From: Pseudoscleropodium purum
Lineage: Eukaryota; Streptophyta; Bryopsida; Hypnales; Brachytheciaceae
Direction of reading: 5' to 3'
NCBI GenBank assembly: GCA_963969395.1
Contig: OZ017798.1
Coordinates: forward strand, 26,280,173 to 26,344,172
DNA: 64,000 bases
The notes beneath the pieces are model-generated. The model had not been told where the DNA came from and ran no database searches. It worked only from the letters and a program-made list of their open reading frames with translations. Shown here one piece after another: positions 12,060 through 24,839 of this stretch. Position 1 is the stretch's first letter; the number at the start of each line of letters is the position of its first letter. A program made the translations under genes and the position numbers.

Positions 12060-13904
12060 GATTTGTTAGAGAAATTAGAGCAAGTGACTCTTCTAAGGCG
12101 GCGTGGAGGAAGATGGGTATGTGTTGTTTTATTGCTGAGAATTGGACACTTGATCTTCTGGGAAGGTGGTAGTGGTGATGGTCCTGGCCGGTGACGTTTG
12201 CGGTGGTTGCCTTGGCTGGGATGCCAACACTTGCCCTTTCATCCGCAATTGTTCTCTCTTGCGAAGTAGTGTAGGAACTCTGGCAAAACTCATGAACATT
12301 CTGGGACCTCCGGGAAAAGTCGTTGTGGCGTAGGGTGCAGTTTGTAGGGTCCTTTACACCTGAATGGAGTGATGGAAGGCCAAGTGCAACTGAAAGTGAT
12401 GTTTGTGGGACGGAGTGATGCAGTTGTTCACATGGCTGTAGAAATGGATGAAACGTGCAAAATGCAGATGAAACTTCAATTATTCATCCAAAAGACTGTA
12501 CATTTAACCAAAAATTGGTGATGTTGTCTTTGAATGTACAACACATCACTGATATCTTCCACTAAAATGAGGGAATACATCATCTAATATTCTCCCAAAA
12601 AATTTATCACTTTTGAGCAAAATATTGTTCTTTTCCTCCTTTTAGATCTGAGAACTGATGTAAAATTAGATTATCTATTGTTGTACCTATGGTTGTTGCA
12701 AAATGAAAAGTAAAGAGATTCTTTTTTTTGTGAGATTGATATAAATTTTTAATCTAAAGCACCAAATATTCAAATTTCAGACAACAAATGAATCAATGCA
12801 AACATGCTCAAACACGTGCAGTATTGGTTTTTTCATCAATCTAAATGTTTCTAAGTTCCTATCTTAGTTCTCTTGCATTTGTACAATATAGATTTTCAAA
12901 ATTCTTCTTAAAAAATATTCTATGGTTGAAAGGATACAAGTATATTTGACCTAGAAAAATAACTTTTTCAATTCAAACAATGATCCTAAGAAAAATAATT
13001 TGAATATACTAATTCAATAAAAATATGAAAACATCACCATAAATAGAACTTATATTTTGACCTTAAAGAGAATAAAAATCTTGTGAAAATCACAAATATT
13101 CAAATATTCAATCTATAATCAATTTTAGAAGAATTTTTCATTTTTTGATTTCAATTATCATTGAAAATATTAGCTAATGTAGCATTTAATCTAACATTAT
13201 GGATATGATTTATTAATCGTATTTTACAACTTTTGTTTGATTAACATCACTAAATTATTATTCTACGTTGTATTTGATAATACATCTTGACAATTTGGAA
13301 AATTTAAATTGTCCCATGGTTCTCAATGAATTAAGAGTTTGTTTATCTTATAGCACATACAACAATCCTAGGAGAAAAGTGAATGAAGCCAAAACTACAT
13401 AATTTTATTAGAAGGGATACTCTATAATTAATATCTAGTAACACTACCAGAGAAATGGGGTTCAAATGAAGAGAAAATCAACAAACTATGTTGGTTTTCT
13501 ATATTGGTTAGGAACTCTTGTTTTGGACGTCAATTTGAAGACATTTATGTTGATTTTGTCTTGGTTAAAAAAAAATTTAATTATTTTTTTTTTTAAATTA
13601 AAAATTAAAATTTTTTCTCTACTATTCAAAAATTTTAAGCAACAAAGAATTTTTTTTATACTATCTGGATTGTCCATGCAGTCCAAGCCTTCATCCTATG
13701 TCACCCATGGGGTTTGAATTCAATACCTTATGTAGTCTAGCTTTTCAACTTTTTATAGAACTTTTTCGATTTTCTATGACATTTCCTATATTATTTATAT
13801 ATATATTGAGTATTTAGTGTTAAAATAGTCCAAAGTACATTAAAAGTTCCAAAAAGTACAAAGATATTTTAGTAAGTAGCTACAAATTACTAGAAAAGGG
13901 CAAA
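12060..13904. other. AT-rich DNA upstream of the hydrolase gene
   Basis: The first ~400 bp (12060-12450) are less AT-rich and probably contain the promoter and 5' leader of the minus-strand hydrolase gene. The rest is very AT-rich with homopolymer runs. An open frame near 13466-13717 is low complexity and has an equally open antisense partner, so I do not call it coding. Confidence 0.5.
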
Positions 13905-14015
13905 AAGGCAAAGAAAAAGTTAAAGTTAAAGTTCTAGAAAGAAAAAGATAAAAATTAAAGAAAAAGGAGAAAGATAAGGAAAAAGACAGGGAAACGGAAA
14001 AGACAAGGAACCTAG
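13905..14015 (+). repeat. Purine-rich (AAAG/GGAAA) tract
   Basis: About 110 nt that are almost entirely A and G on the plus strand, built from variants of AAAG, AAAAGA and GGAAA, ending at CCTAGGGTTT. Long one-sided purine tracts of this kind occur next to plant promoters and as polypurine tracts of retroelements. Here the next 350 bp read like a transcribed leader, followed by a tandem array. No coding potential. Confidence 0.6.
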
Positions 14016-14397
14016 GGTTTCAAGAGGTGCACAGAGAAGTCGCACCGGCCGCGAAGCGTTTCACAGCTTTTCTGATCACCCCCGAATTCAACTTATATTT
14101 TTGTTGTTCCTTGCAATTTCTTCTCTCTTGTGTTTTTGTTCGTTCTCCTGTACTGTGTGTTTCTTGGTGCGCTGAAATTGTGCTGTAAAACTTAATGCTT
14201 AATAAAAAAATAAAATAAAAAATTGTTGTTTGCTCTCGAATTGTGCTGAATTTGTCAAGAGTGCGGTGTGATCAATTGTTGATGTGCTGTTTCAATGCTG
14301 CTATTTTGCCGGTGTAATTGAAAGTGCTGGGAGGGTGCACAAATCAGGCATTTCGTCTTGTGTTTTTAAAATTATTATTTCTGTTTATTTAATTAAA
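14016..14397 (+). other. Leader-like, pyrimidine-rich stretch of unknown role
   Basis: GC content rises locally (GCACCGGCCGCGAAGCG near 14042), followed by T-rich sequence and an AATAAA-like A-rich patch near 14200. The pattern resembles a transcribed 5' leader or an R/U5 region of a retroelement, but there is no matching second copy in the window, so I leave it unassigned. Confidence 0.3.
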
Positions 14398-15240
14398 TTA
14401 TGATGTTTGGTGATTCATTATAGTAAAGATTCCCTAATCGTATTTAGAATACTGAATTTGGTCATTGTATGTAAAAGTTATGCATTTTAATATCTGACTA
14501 AGTTTTACAGCCAAAGGACTTATTGTCACATAATTGAAAGATGTTGGGTGCTGTGTACTTTAAGATTTTGATCTCCATGATTTGAAGTTATTAATATAAA
14601 TTTATTTATTTTTTGATTAGTTATTGAAATTTGGTGACACATTATAAAATAAGGTTCTTAATGGACTTTAGTTTACTGATTTTGTACATCATGTGTCAAA
14701 GGGATTGATTTCTAAATTTGCCCAATTTTTACAGCTAATGACCTCTTGTTTCAAGTTTAAGTTAGAGATTTAGCTGTAAATTTAGGAGTTTTAGTTCGCA
14801 TTTTGAATTTTTATAATAATTCAATTTATTAAAATTTGATTCTATATAATAAAATATAGAATATATGGGCTGCTGGAACTTAAAATTATTGAAATTATTG
14901 GGTTCATTACAAGTTATCAATTTCCAAATATGACCAATTCTTACAGTTAAAAGTCATTGTTACACAATTAGGGATTCAGTGATAAATTGAGAATATTTGC
15001 CCTTATACTTTAAATTCATATTACAAAATATCTAGTTAAGTTTTGATTATTTATCATAGATTATAGAATATTTTATCTATTGGTTTTGAAATTACAGTAA
15101 TCAAAATCTACAGTAAAAAGTTATTAATTTTCAAAAATACCTAATTGATATAAATTTAAAAAGGAACCTATTGTCGTTTGTAAATGATTTAAGTTTCAAT
15201 TTAAGAAATTGAATTTACATTTAAAACTTAACTTAAATTT
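14398..15240. repeat. Diverged tandem array, about four ~210-240 bp units
   Basis: Successive blocks begin with a variant of ATTGAAATTTGGTGACACAT and contain, in order, a GTAAAAGTTAT-like block, a TTTTACAGCTAATGACC-like block and a CACAATTGA-like block. Units start near 14398, 14620, 14826 and 15045. The copies have drifted strongly and differ by small indels. No coding frame runs through them. Confidence 0.55.
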
Positions 15241-16175
15241 TGGTAATTTAAAGAATTGGAATTTAGGAAATTTATTTTAATCTTTTAAATAATTAAGTTA
15301 TAATTGAATAATCAAAAGACCATATTGTCTTCCTAGTAAGGTTTAGAGTCTTAGGGTTTAGATTAGGGTAACTTAGGATTTGGTTATAAGTCTAGATTAT
15401 AGGTGGGAGTAATAGGGACTTGTTTAAGTATTTTAAAAAGAAGGTTAGAAAGGAAAGACATTTCTCATGCATGGTAGACCTATTGTCCAATAAAAGAGAT
15501 AACATTAAGGGAAGAGAGTGTTTAGGTTCATTGGTGGAGTAAGGGTGAGGTTACTAGTGAGTTATTAGTAAAACAGTAAGTATCTTGCTTGACTGATTGT
15601 GATTTTGGGGTTGTAGGTCGTACTAACTCTTGATATTGGTCATATTGTCCTAGAGCCTTGGGGTGATTTATTGTAAGCCTTTCCAAATCCTTAATTCTAC
15701 TTTGTTTTGAAATATTGAATACATATATTTGTACTATTTTCAAAGTACTATAGTGGGCTGTACTAAAGTCTAAGTCCTGCACTGCATTCATACACAAGTC
15801 AGTCCACATTGAACTATTGTCCCAGAACTATTGTCACGAGCCAGTAGTACACTAGACAGGACAGGGACATGCATGCTGAATCTTTTATCTTATAATGGAC
15901 TGTTGAGTGTTTCTTGGGCTATTTAGTGGGAATAAAAAGGAATTTTTATTCTATCTTCAAAACTTAAGTACAAAGTGACATTTGAACACACTACACTAAC
16001 CTTACATGGATCATTCCTTGGTGTTTGAACTTGGTAGCGTTTGGAATAGGGATTCCAAAAACCTAACTACACCTTACAGTCTCAAGCCCAAGGCCTTAGC
16101 CATTACACTAACATTACAATTACATGTGTAGTGCCAATAAAAAAATTTTACTTATGGATTTCCAATTCGGTGAAT
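15241..16175. other. AT-rich DNA with degenerate telomere-like words
   Basis: Around 15340-15385 there are scattered TTAGGGTTTAG and TTAGGGTAAC words, variants of the plant telomere repeat TTTAGGG, too few and irregular to be a telomeric array. The remainder to 16175 holds no recognisable gene. An open frame on the minus strand near 15528-15809 has no domain. Confidence 0.4.
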
Positions 16176-16516
16176 TTAAACTTAGCAGATTTTGGCATAG
16201 TAAAACAACTTTTTTCAAAAAAATTTAAACTAAAAAAAGTTGGAGAATTAAGCTAAATTTCATCTCCAAAAATCCGTTCGTGATTTTGAGTATTTAAACA
16301 AAACCTATGAACAAAATTCAAAGACAATATTTGAAAATGTCAAAGGAAATGTTTTTTTGGTACCCTTCTCTGAACTTTGTCTATAACTTTTGATTAGAGA
16401 CTCAAAATCATACATGGATTTTCAAAGATGAAATTTAGCTTGATTTTCTAATTTTTTTTAGTTCAAAGTGGTTTGAAAAAAATTGTTCTACTATACAAAA
16501 ATGGCCACTAAAGTTT
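16176..16516. mobile_element. Family C inverted-repeat element, copy 1
   Basis: The two ends are long imperfect inverted arms. The left arm (AAACTTAGCAGATTTTGGC, then CATAGTAAAACAACTTTTTT) pairs with the right arm (TTTGAAAAAAATTGTTCTAC, ending CCACTAAAGTTT), and the pairing continues inward through the AGCTAAATTTCATCT blocks. The ~340-bp element would fold into one long hairpin, as foldback MITEs do. A second copy lies at 24503-24839. No coding capacity. Confidence 0.7.
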
Positions 16517-17935
16517 GTTGTGTTTGAGAAACACCAAATTGTGAATGGATATTGTTTTTTCCTTTTCTACATAGAATTTCATTTATGATATTTTAAATGT
16601 TGCCCCAAATGAGGAAATTTTGTTTCCAACACTTGTAAGTCAAAATTGTATATTTTTATGTCTTTCAAATTTGGAGAATGTGTGAACAATCTTGTTCAAA
16701 GTATGTGTAAAAAATTAATTTTCAAACCAATTGGATGATTTGTCATGGCTACCCAAAATTGCCCCAATTTAAAAATTAAGATCTTTTGAGACATAACTTT
16801 TTAATTGTAGTTTGGATTGGTCTAAAATTTTCTAGGCATTGACCTAGTAGTGTAACACACCTTTTATAAAATTTCACAAGAATCGTATTCAACAAACATT
16901 GCACCAAGAAGGGCTTGCTCTACAGTAGAAAATGGTTTGAAATCATACGTCAAGGTTTTAACCTCTGAAAGTCCAAGGAGTTTGGACAAAACACAAATGT
17001 GTTATAAAATATAAGTTTTAGAATTTTTTTTGAAGCGTGCATCAATGAATATAATGTGAAGCATGAAATTAAAAAGTATTCATATGGTCAAAATCACAAA
17101 ATTATTTTCAAATTCTCTTCAAATGAATTTTGAAAATATACCTTAAAAAATTTACCAAAAATCAAATATTTCTTTAGCATTTGAAATTTTTTTATTGGTC
17201 AAAATTGTGGTTTCTATTGATTTGTGAAAAAATGTATAAAATCTAGTAATGGGAACACCAAAACTTTTTTCAAATAGTGAGATTTTTAACATTATGCAAA
17301 TTCTAAACACTTTGAGTTATTTCTCTTTTAACTTTTATTTGATTGTGACAGTCTTAGTATTCATTATAAAGAAAGAAGACAAGCCAATCTTTTTAAGCAA
17401 TAAATAAATAAATTTTTTTTTGCCCAAAAATGTTGCCCAAAGTTGGAGATTAATTCAAAAAGGGTTACTTGGGTGTTTAGGGATTAAAAATTAATTCATT
17501 ATTTGGCATCAATTTGCTATAATACAAGAATATTCTAATATATTCCAAAATATTATGTATATACTAAGTAGAGTCTATAGATTCTAAAAGATTCTAAAAG
17601 ATTTCCAAAAAGATTCCATGAGATTCCAAAAAGATTCTTGAATTTCCTAAAAAATTCACAAAATTCTATTGAATTTGTCAAGTTATGACCGCCATTATCC
17701 AAAAGAACAAAAGATTGTTGATTTTGGTCCAATAGAACACATTATATATTGAATCAAGAGAAAACCTATTGATGTGATCTAAAAAAAAGCATTTGAGTTC
17801 TAAAAATCATTTTTATGTTGGTTTTGTCTTGGTTTTTAGTAGTCTTCTAGTAGTGTAACAAAATAGGGCCCATGATTGAAAACATGATAGTATAGAATAT
17901 TAATTAGTAAGGAAGGGTGGTAGAAAATTTTCCTA
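16517..17935. other. AT-rich DNA without genes
   Basis: Nothing coding is visible. Around 17578-17640 the motif AGATTCYAAAA recurs about six times at 10-16 bp spacing (AGATTCTAAAAGATTCTAAA and variants), a small imperfect tandem repeat. Confidence 0.5.
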
Positions 17936-18620
17936 CAAAAGAGTAGCATCAATTTTGTCAAATTCAGAAACAATTAGTCAATTTAAATACAATCAATCAA
18001 TTTGGATGTTATTATCTTGTAGAACAAGCTCTTTTGTGTAAACTTCCACATCCTCAAAATCATCTATCCAAAATCAAATTCATTCATCCAACCACCTCCA
18101 TTATTATCCCAAAACTAGACCCCCATGACCCCACCTACACTCATTCAATAGGCCACCAAAAAGAAAAACCAAAAAATTTCATACTATATAGCACATACCT
18201 ATGACCAATGGATAGGTAACTAACCAAGTAGTAGGTCTCCAAATAGATACTCAAGAAGGTAGGGTATCTAGCTAGTTGGTAAGAACAAGATTGATCATTC
18301 TTCTTTTGGTGCCTTCTTTACTTTGTCTTCTTGTTCACCTTTGTTGCAAGCTTTTTAATTAAGCAATTGAATTTTTAGCAACATGGCATTTAGAAGGTTT
18401 AATAGAGGTTTAGAAGTTGTTTAAGAGGGGCATGTGTAGTATATTCACCACTCCCTATCCCCTTGATATATAAAGGGCAATTCATAGCTTTGAAGGTGAG
18501 AGTTTGAGAGTTGTGTTGTTTGAAAAAATGGCAAGTCACATTTTATGCAAATGATTATATGTTTCAAAAAAAATAAAATTTCAAAAAAATACAATAAAAT
18601 GGAAGCTACAACCTAGCCAC
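17936..18620 (+). repeat. LTR-like direct repeat, left copy
   Basis: This ~680-bp sequence recurs at 20060-20745 in the same orientation. Shared landmarks in order are AATTAGTCAATTT, CCAAAATCAAATTCAT, GGTAGGTAACTAAC-like, CTAGCTAGTTGGTA, TTGCAAGCTTT, CTAGAAGGTTTA-like and AGCCACAACT. Near 18464 there is a TATA-like box (TGATATATAAAGGGC), conserved in position in the other copy. A promoter-bearing direct repeat around a non-coding interior fits the LTRs of a non-autonomous retroelement. I could not fix TG/CA ends or a target duplication. Confidence 0.5.
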
Positions 18621-20059
18621 AACTAAAGCACAATTGATAATACTCATTCATTGTTGTGATCCAAATAACATTTTATAGTTCTAACAACCTTTCACTACTC
18701 AATGAATTCTCCACGTCTTGGTTTTAGCATCACTTGGGTCACAATTGTCTAACACTATACATGCCACACATCTACAACATTAGTTTTTAATTCCTACTTT
18801 CATTGTTAAGTCCCAATCTTTAAGACTACTAGTAGACACTCTACTTATAATATTGGGCATGTCACTTGGTAATGTAAGGTAGAACTTCCAACCTAATTTG
18901 CTAGGACTCATGGTGGCACTACTCTCCATGATCCAAACCACCTTTGAGTATTACCCCACTCCATGCTAGTCCATTGTGTATTTGCTACTTTTACACCATG
19001 GCTAATTGGGACTCACAATTCATGACACATCAAGAGTGGCCTAATAAGGAGTAGGACTCCACCCAACTAGTGCTATGGGTCACATACAAGTGTCCCATGG
19101 TGCCTTCGAACTAATGGTGAAGTTACATTACCAACCTTAAGTCACTGAGATTCACCAAGATTCTAAGAGGGAGTAGAAGTGAGACCAATCCATCCTATAG
19201 TACCTCCTATTGAACAGACAATTTATTCATGTCATCTTTCTCTAAAGACTAGAATTTTTGCCTATTCTATTTATTTACCTTCTATAGGATTTAGAAGCCC
19301 TCCCCTTGTATATTGAAGGGAGTCCCCAAATCCACTTGGGTTTTGCTTCACAACCAAAACCACCAAGTTATATCACCTTTTGGACTCATGAACTTCCAAA
19401 CAATGTAACTCTACAATTAGAGCTCCAAATACATCATGAAAGATCATTTTGGATATTTATGCAACAAGTAAATGCCAATGGACTATCCATGTGTTCCATT
19501 TGAACAAGTTTTCACAAAGTTATGGCCTTCCAAAGATTCGGGTCTACTAGAAGAAGGGTCACGCCTTCACCATGATCCTTCCTTTGGCCATAACTTTTGA
19601 ATCATAGCTTAAAACCTCATAATACTTGTCATTCTATCATCTTTATGTTCATAAATTTTTAATGGTATGTTGCATGTTATATCTCCTAGAAGGATTCATT
19701 AAGAACCCTTCACTTCTAGGCCTTAAGTGTCCCAGAGCCACTAAGACACCTCCAACTTTGAACAACAATAATTTCTAACCAACTAGTTCAAATCACAGTT
19801 TCCTTAGACAATTAAAAGCTTCTTCTTAAGAGCTTTCCAAATATGTATAACACACCACCACTATCTTCAAATTTACGGCGTTATTGCGCCATGTTTGCCC
19901 AAGAGTCTTTTATTTCTCCCTTCTTAAACTATTACAAAGCTTGGGAAGTCACCCCCAAGATCTCCCTTGCTCACTAAGGCACTTTGGGCACCTCCAAAAG
20001 ATAGATACATGACATTTATCCACCATATTTAGCCCCCAAATGGACTAATACAACAAAAT
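18621..20059 (+). mobile_element. Interior of a possible non-autonomous LTR element
   Basis: About 1.4 kb between the two LTR-like repeats. It is less AT-rich than its surroundings but has no reading frame resembling gag, protease, reverse transcriptase or integrase on either strand. It includes a phrase like TTTGGCCATAACTTTTGAAT. If the flanking repeats are LTRs, this would be a LARD- or TRIM-like derivative. Two independent insertions or a segmental duplication are alternatives. Confidence 0.4.
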
Positions 20060-20745
20060 AATAGTGTCAATTCAAACAATCTCGTATCAATTCAGACACA
20101 ATTAGTCAATTTGGAATGTCCATTCAGATATTGTTTTCTTTTAATATAAATTCTTTTGTGAAAACTTCCACACCCTCAAAACCATCCATCTAAAATCAAA
20201 TTCATCTATCCATCTACCTCCATTGTCATCCTAATACTAAATCCCTATGGCCCTACCTCCATTAGTCCATTCATTCAGTTGCCCACAAAAAAAAAAAAAA
20301 ATTCATACTATGTAGTAGATACCTATTGATTGATGGGTAGGTAACTAACAAGGCATGTAGGTCTATACGTAGATACCTAGCTAGTTGGTAGGAAAGAGAT
20401 TGGTCATTCTCCTTTCAACACATTTTTGTTCATTGTTTTCTTACTTAGCTCCCTTGCAAGCTTTCAATGCAGTTGAATTTTTGCTTAACAAGGAGTCTAG
20501 AAGGTTTAGTGGTGTGGTGTTTGGTGGCGTCCAAAAGTTGCTTAAAAGGGGCATATGTAGCATAGCGCTACCACCTTCACCCTTGATAAAAGGCAGTTTG
20601 TGACTTTAGAAGTTAGAACTTAAGAGTTCTAAACGTTGTTGATCATTTGTGTTGTTTAAAGAAAATGACAAATTACAATATATATATTTTTTAAATAAAA
20701 AATGGAAAAAATATACAAAAAAATTGAAGACAAAATTTAGCCACA
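20060..20745 (+). repeat. LTR-like direct repeat, right copy
   Basis: Second copy of the repeat at 17936-18620, diverged by substitutions and small indels. The TATA-like box is here TTGATAAAAGGCAG near 20580. Just after it (20770-20900) the starting words CCACCATATTTAG and ATTAGTCAATTT appear a further time, so the edge may itself be tandemly repeated or a third copy may begin here and be truncated. Confidence 0.5.
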
Positions 20746-23700
20746 ACTGACATACAATACATAACTTTCATACGTCCACCATATTTAGAATCCACCCTGA
20801 CAAGAAAATAGTATCAACTCAGATGGTTTTGTGTTAATGTAGAAATAATTAGTCAATTTAGATAGTCTTATGTCAATTTGGATACAAGTAGTCAATTCAG
20901 ATGTGTCAATTTCAACTTTTTTTCTTATAGTGTTGATATGATAAATTGTGTTTTGGACTTGTATATATTGGATTGTTACTATATAATAGACATCTTGTTT
21001 GTATCAGGACCATACATCGCTACATGTGAATATCTTTGATGTAGAATTTAGCAATACGTTAGTTTGGAGTTCAAAATCTTGTATTGAATGGTGGATTGTC
21101 TGCTCCAGTGAGAATACTACAGTAGACAAATTTTAGGACTTGTAACATTAGACGGTAATTTGATGGTTGTATTAGAATTGTCTTATTTGAGCTAATAAAT
21201 TTTTTTTTTTTATCAATCTTTGGTAGCATTTTAGTAGCAACTATAGTAGAAAATTTGGATGTCAACAAAACAAATTATAGATGGAGAGGTAATTTGCAAG
21301 TCTTTCCAAAGGCAACAAAATATTCCATCTTAAGAAAAAGAACCACTTAGTCTTAGGGGATTCACACCCCCTTATGTTTGGTAACCATGTGTAATAATGG
21401 GGGATTTAATAAGGGGGTATTTATCTCCTTCCATTTATTTTTTTTGTCCTTATTTGTAGATAAAAAGCTATTAGTGTGTATTTTTCAACATTCTATTTTT
21501 TGTAAATTCTTAGAAGGACTAATTTTTGGCACCCTAATTTCTTGTACATCTTAGAACTAAGGAATTTTGAAAAGATCATAAATTCATTGCAAAAACAAAC
21601 ATGTGAACTACAAGCATTCCAATGCATTCAAACTAGGATTGGATGCACTATGCAATACCATTTGTATACCATTCAAAGGATCATGATCAAAAACAAAAGC
21701 TACATTTACATCATACTATTGACAAAAAAAAAAATCGAGGATACAAAAGTGTTGAGCTGCAGCATAGAATCCTAATGCAGTATCAAGTTCAAAGAAGACA
21801 AGGACATTCTAATACATGATAGAGAAACAAAGAAAAATTTAATATAGAATTTGTATCCACAAACACAATTATTTGTAGTTCCAACCTATCCTAAGACCCT
21901 AAATTTATAAGTTCAAGGTTTTCATTGTTTCACATCATTCATCTAATGCCTACACTTGCCAATATACATATGATTTAGCATGCTAAAACCAAAATTGATA
22001 GATTGTAGATATTCACTATTCTTTCACTATGAGTTAAGGCAGTGAAACAATTTACATTATAACCAATTGCTAAAATAGGAGAAGAAATACAAAAACAAAA
22101 AATTGACATTCAAGGAGTACCAATATGATTCTAAGGAGTAATCTCATGACAATGGGTTGGATTAAGGCCTCTAGGATGCACCCATTATGGATATTCCTCC
22201 TCCAAAGTTTAACTCAATCCACGTAAATCTTTAACTACAAGGTTGCCAAAAGGACTAGTATACCATGTGTCATTAGTAAGAGGACGTTGCAACTTCTAAT
22301 TTTTTGCTAAAAAGGGCATTGTGTTTTTTCAATTGGAAGAATATGGATTCCTCCTCCCAAGAAACATTAAAGCCCAAAACTCTTCACATACCACAATGAC
22401 AACCTCTACTTTGTTGTGTCTTCAACAAATTAAGTCCTTCCATAAGTTTCAAGTCCTTGTCAACATTAAAAAAACTGAGGGGTTTGCAACTACACTATGC
22501 AACAATTAATCAATTGCATATGACACTTGCAACTAGTTTGCTACTAGTGATAATTTTGAGACTTGTAGTCGAAGTGAACACCCTAAAATCTAAGAAAAAG
22601 GTGCAACAATTGCAAAAGTCACAATTCATATGTAATTCATTTGCAACTTGTTTGCAACTTGCAAATTTGTAGGTTTTAAAATATTCATCTCAATAATTCT
22701 TAGATTTCAAATTTTCATATCTACCTTCTTTCTAGATTTTAGAATTTCAATTCTTAGGGATCCCTAAATCTAGATTATGGCATTGTAAGAACTAGTAGAA
22801 CGGCATCTCAAAAAGTGTACTCTAGCTAAGGAACTCCCACTTACATGAAATGCACCAAGCTCCATAGATAGTTAATGAAATGACCTAGCAAAAGCATCAA
22901 TTCTACCAAGGGAATCAAAATGCAATCTAAAATTCCAAACAAATGTACAACCCTAATGCGGCAAAGGGTGCTCAAAGGAATTGTGGCAAGGAGAACAACG
23001 TTCTAAACTTACAAGAACTACTCCTACATGACAACACAATGCCTCCAACATGTGCTAAGCAAGTTGTTGAAAACTCACAATGAAACCACCCTAAACTACC
23101 ACACTTGCATGCTAACACATTTCCCACCAATGCAAAGGCATTTAATTCAAATCTAGGACACCAATTATAGCCACCTACCAAAGTCATTAATTATCAAACT
23201 GAACCTACTAAATACTTTTGGAGGGACCTAATATTTGGCATCCTATTTTTTTTCAACTTCTCATAAAAGGTTGGTATTTATCATCACCCTATTTACCAAT
23301 GCTATGGTAGACCTACCAAAAGTAAAAAAAATTCTTCAACGAATTAAACTAACTCTATTATTTATTTTATGACAATTTCTACTATATTGATAGACTTTTC
23401 CCTTCAAGCATTTAGTAGATGCGCTCCCAAGCAATAGATTTGTCTAATTAAGTAAATGATAGACTATTGAGTAGGCTATAAAATCAAACTAAAACAAGAA
23501 TAATTAAAAAAAACTAACAAAAGAAATCTAGCAAGTTGTCTAACATTAAATGGAAAGAAATAAAAATAATCAAATTAGGCAAAGTAAAATTACTAAATGA
23601 TTGCTACAAACACTGAAATTAATTGTTGCAATTTGGTACAAATCTCCTAATTTTTTTAAGTACTTTAAAAAAATTTAAACATTTGGAAGAAAATCTTTAA

Positions 23701-24502
23701 AATATAACTAATTTTTAGACCTTTAATAAGGTTTTACCCTAGGAAGATTAAATGTAGAATAATATTATAAATTAAAAAAAATATACAAAAATGCAGAATC
23801 TTAGAAAAGTAGATAATTTGACAATTTAATTTATAAAAATATAATAGGATCATTATGATATGTGACAACTCCATGAAGGTGGATATGAACCAAAGAGTTA
23901 CCAAAAAAATTCATATCTAAATATGTAAACATTTACTACATTTATAGACTTCTACATCACTAAAAATTATAATTTTTTTCAAAATTCCTATAGATGATAT
24001 TGTACTTAGATAGCAGGTTTGGCTTAAGTTAATCAAAAAAACAGAGTGACAAATAATTCTACTAATTTTGGGACCAAACAACTAAATTTACAACTAAATG
24101 TGACGACAGTTTGCTAAAAAATAAAAAAATAAAATGTCAATTAATTAAATCAAAATAGTGAAAATACCAACTATCATTTCACAATCTATAATTAAGAAAA
24201 TCTTAGATGGTATTTTATAATGAAAGAACTAATTCATTGAAAATTCATATATGAGGAGGGTGGAGAGGTTATATTTATAATAAAAGCAACTAATCATCAT
24301 GAATCTTCAAAAGGTAAAGGACAATTTTTATTTTTATTTTTTGAAACAAATGAAAATGAATTTCATTGTAAGAGAATCAAATACAAAGCCACTAGTCACA
24401 AGTAGCCTAGTGGATGGAAAAAGACAAATAGCTAGTATAGGACAATTTGAAGATGAGAGTTTGACCGTTCATTGTCAAAATGCAGAAATTATAATTAATG
24501 TA
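20746..24502. other. AT-rich gene-free DNA
   Basis: Nothing coding can be supported on either strand. Small open frames (for example 22321-22672 + and 22972-23187 -) are short, mutually overlapping and lack domains. The stretch 22450-23250 is slightly less AT-rich and contains repeated TTGCAACT words. Confidence 0.5.
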
Positions 24503-24839
24503 AAACTTCAAACTTCATTTAGGCATAGTAGAATAACTTTTTTCAAATGCCTTTGAAATAGTAAAAGTTAGAAAATTCAAGCTAAATTTCATCTCTAAGA
24601 ACTCTATTTGTGATTTTGAAATTCCCTTCAAAAGTTATGGACAAAATTTAGAGAAGATGTTTGAAATTGTCAAAAGAAAAATTCCTTCCAATCCCCCTTT
24701 GACTTTTGTTCATAAATTTTGATTTAGGCTTAAAATCTCAAATAGATTTTAAAAGATGAAACTCATTTTGATTTCACAACTTCTTTAAATTCAAAGTTTT
24801 TTGACAAAAGTTATTTCACTTAAATGAGGTTTGAAGTTC
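24503..24839. mobile_element. Family C inverted-repeat element, copy 2
   Basis: Left arm AACTTCAAACTTCATTTAGG followed by CATAGTAGAATAACTTTTTT pairs with the right arm (ACAAAAGTTATTTCACTTAA, then ATGAGGTTTGAAGTT). The inner AGCTAAATTTCATCT block and its complement are also present. It matches the copy at 16176-16516 throughout and is the same size. Non-coding. Confidence 0.7.

Noticed and set aside
13700..13725. tRNA T-loop-like sequence GGTTTGAATTCAATACC
   Set aside because: There is no matching acceptor stem, D-arm or anticodon arm in the preceding ~60 bp.
15340..15385. Telomere-like TTTAGGG words
   Set aside because: There are only a few irregular copies, so no internal telomeric array is supported.
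17578..17640. AGATTC repeats as possible heat-shock elements
   Set aside because: The motif repeats in one orientation only. Heat-shock elements need alternating GAA/TTC units, and there is no gene nearby.
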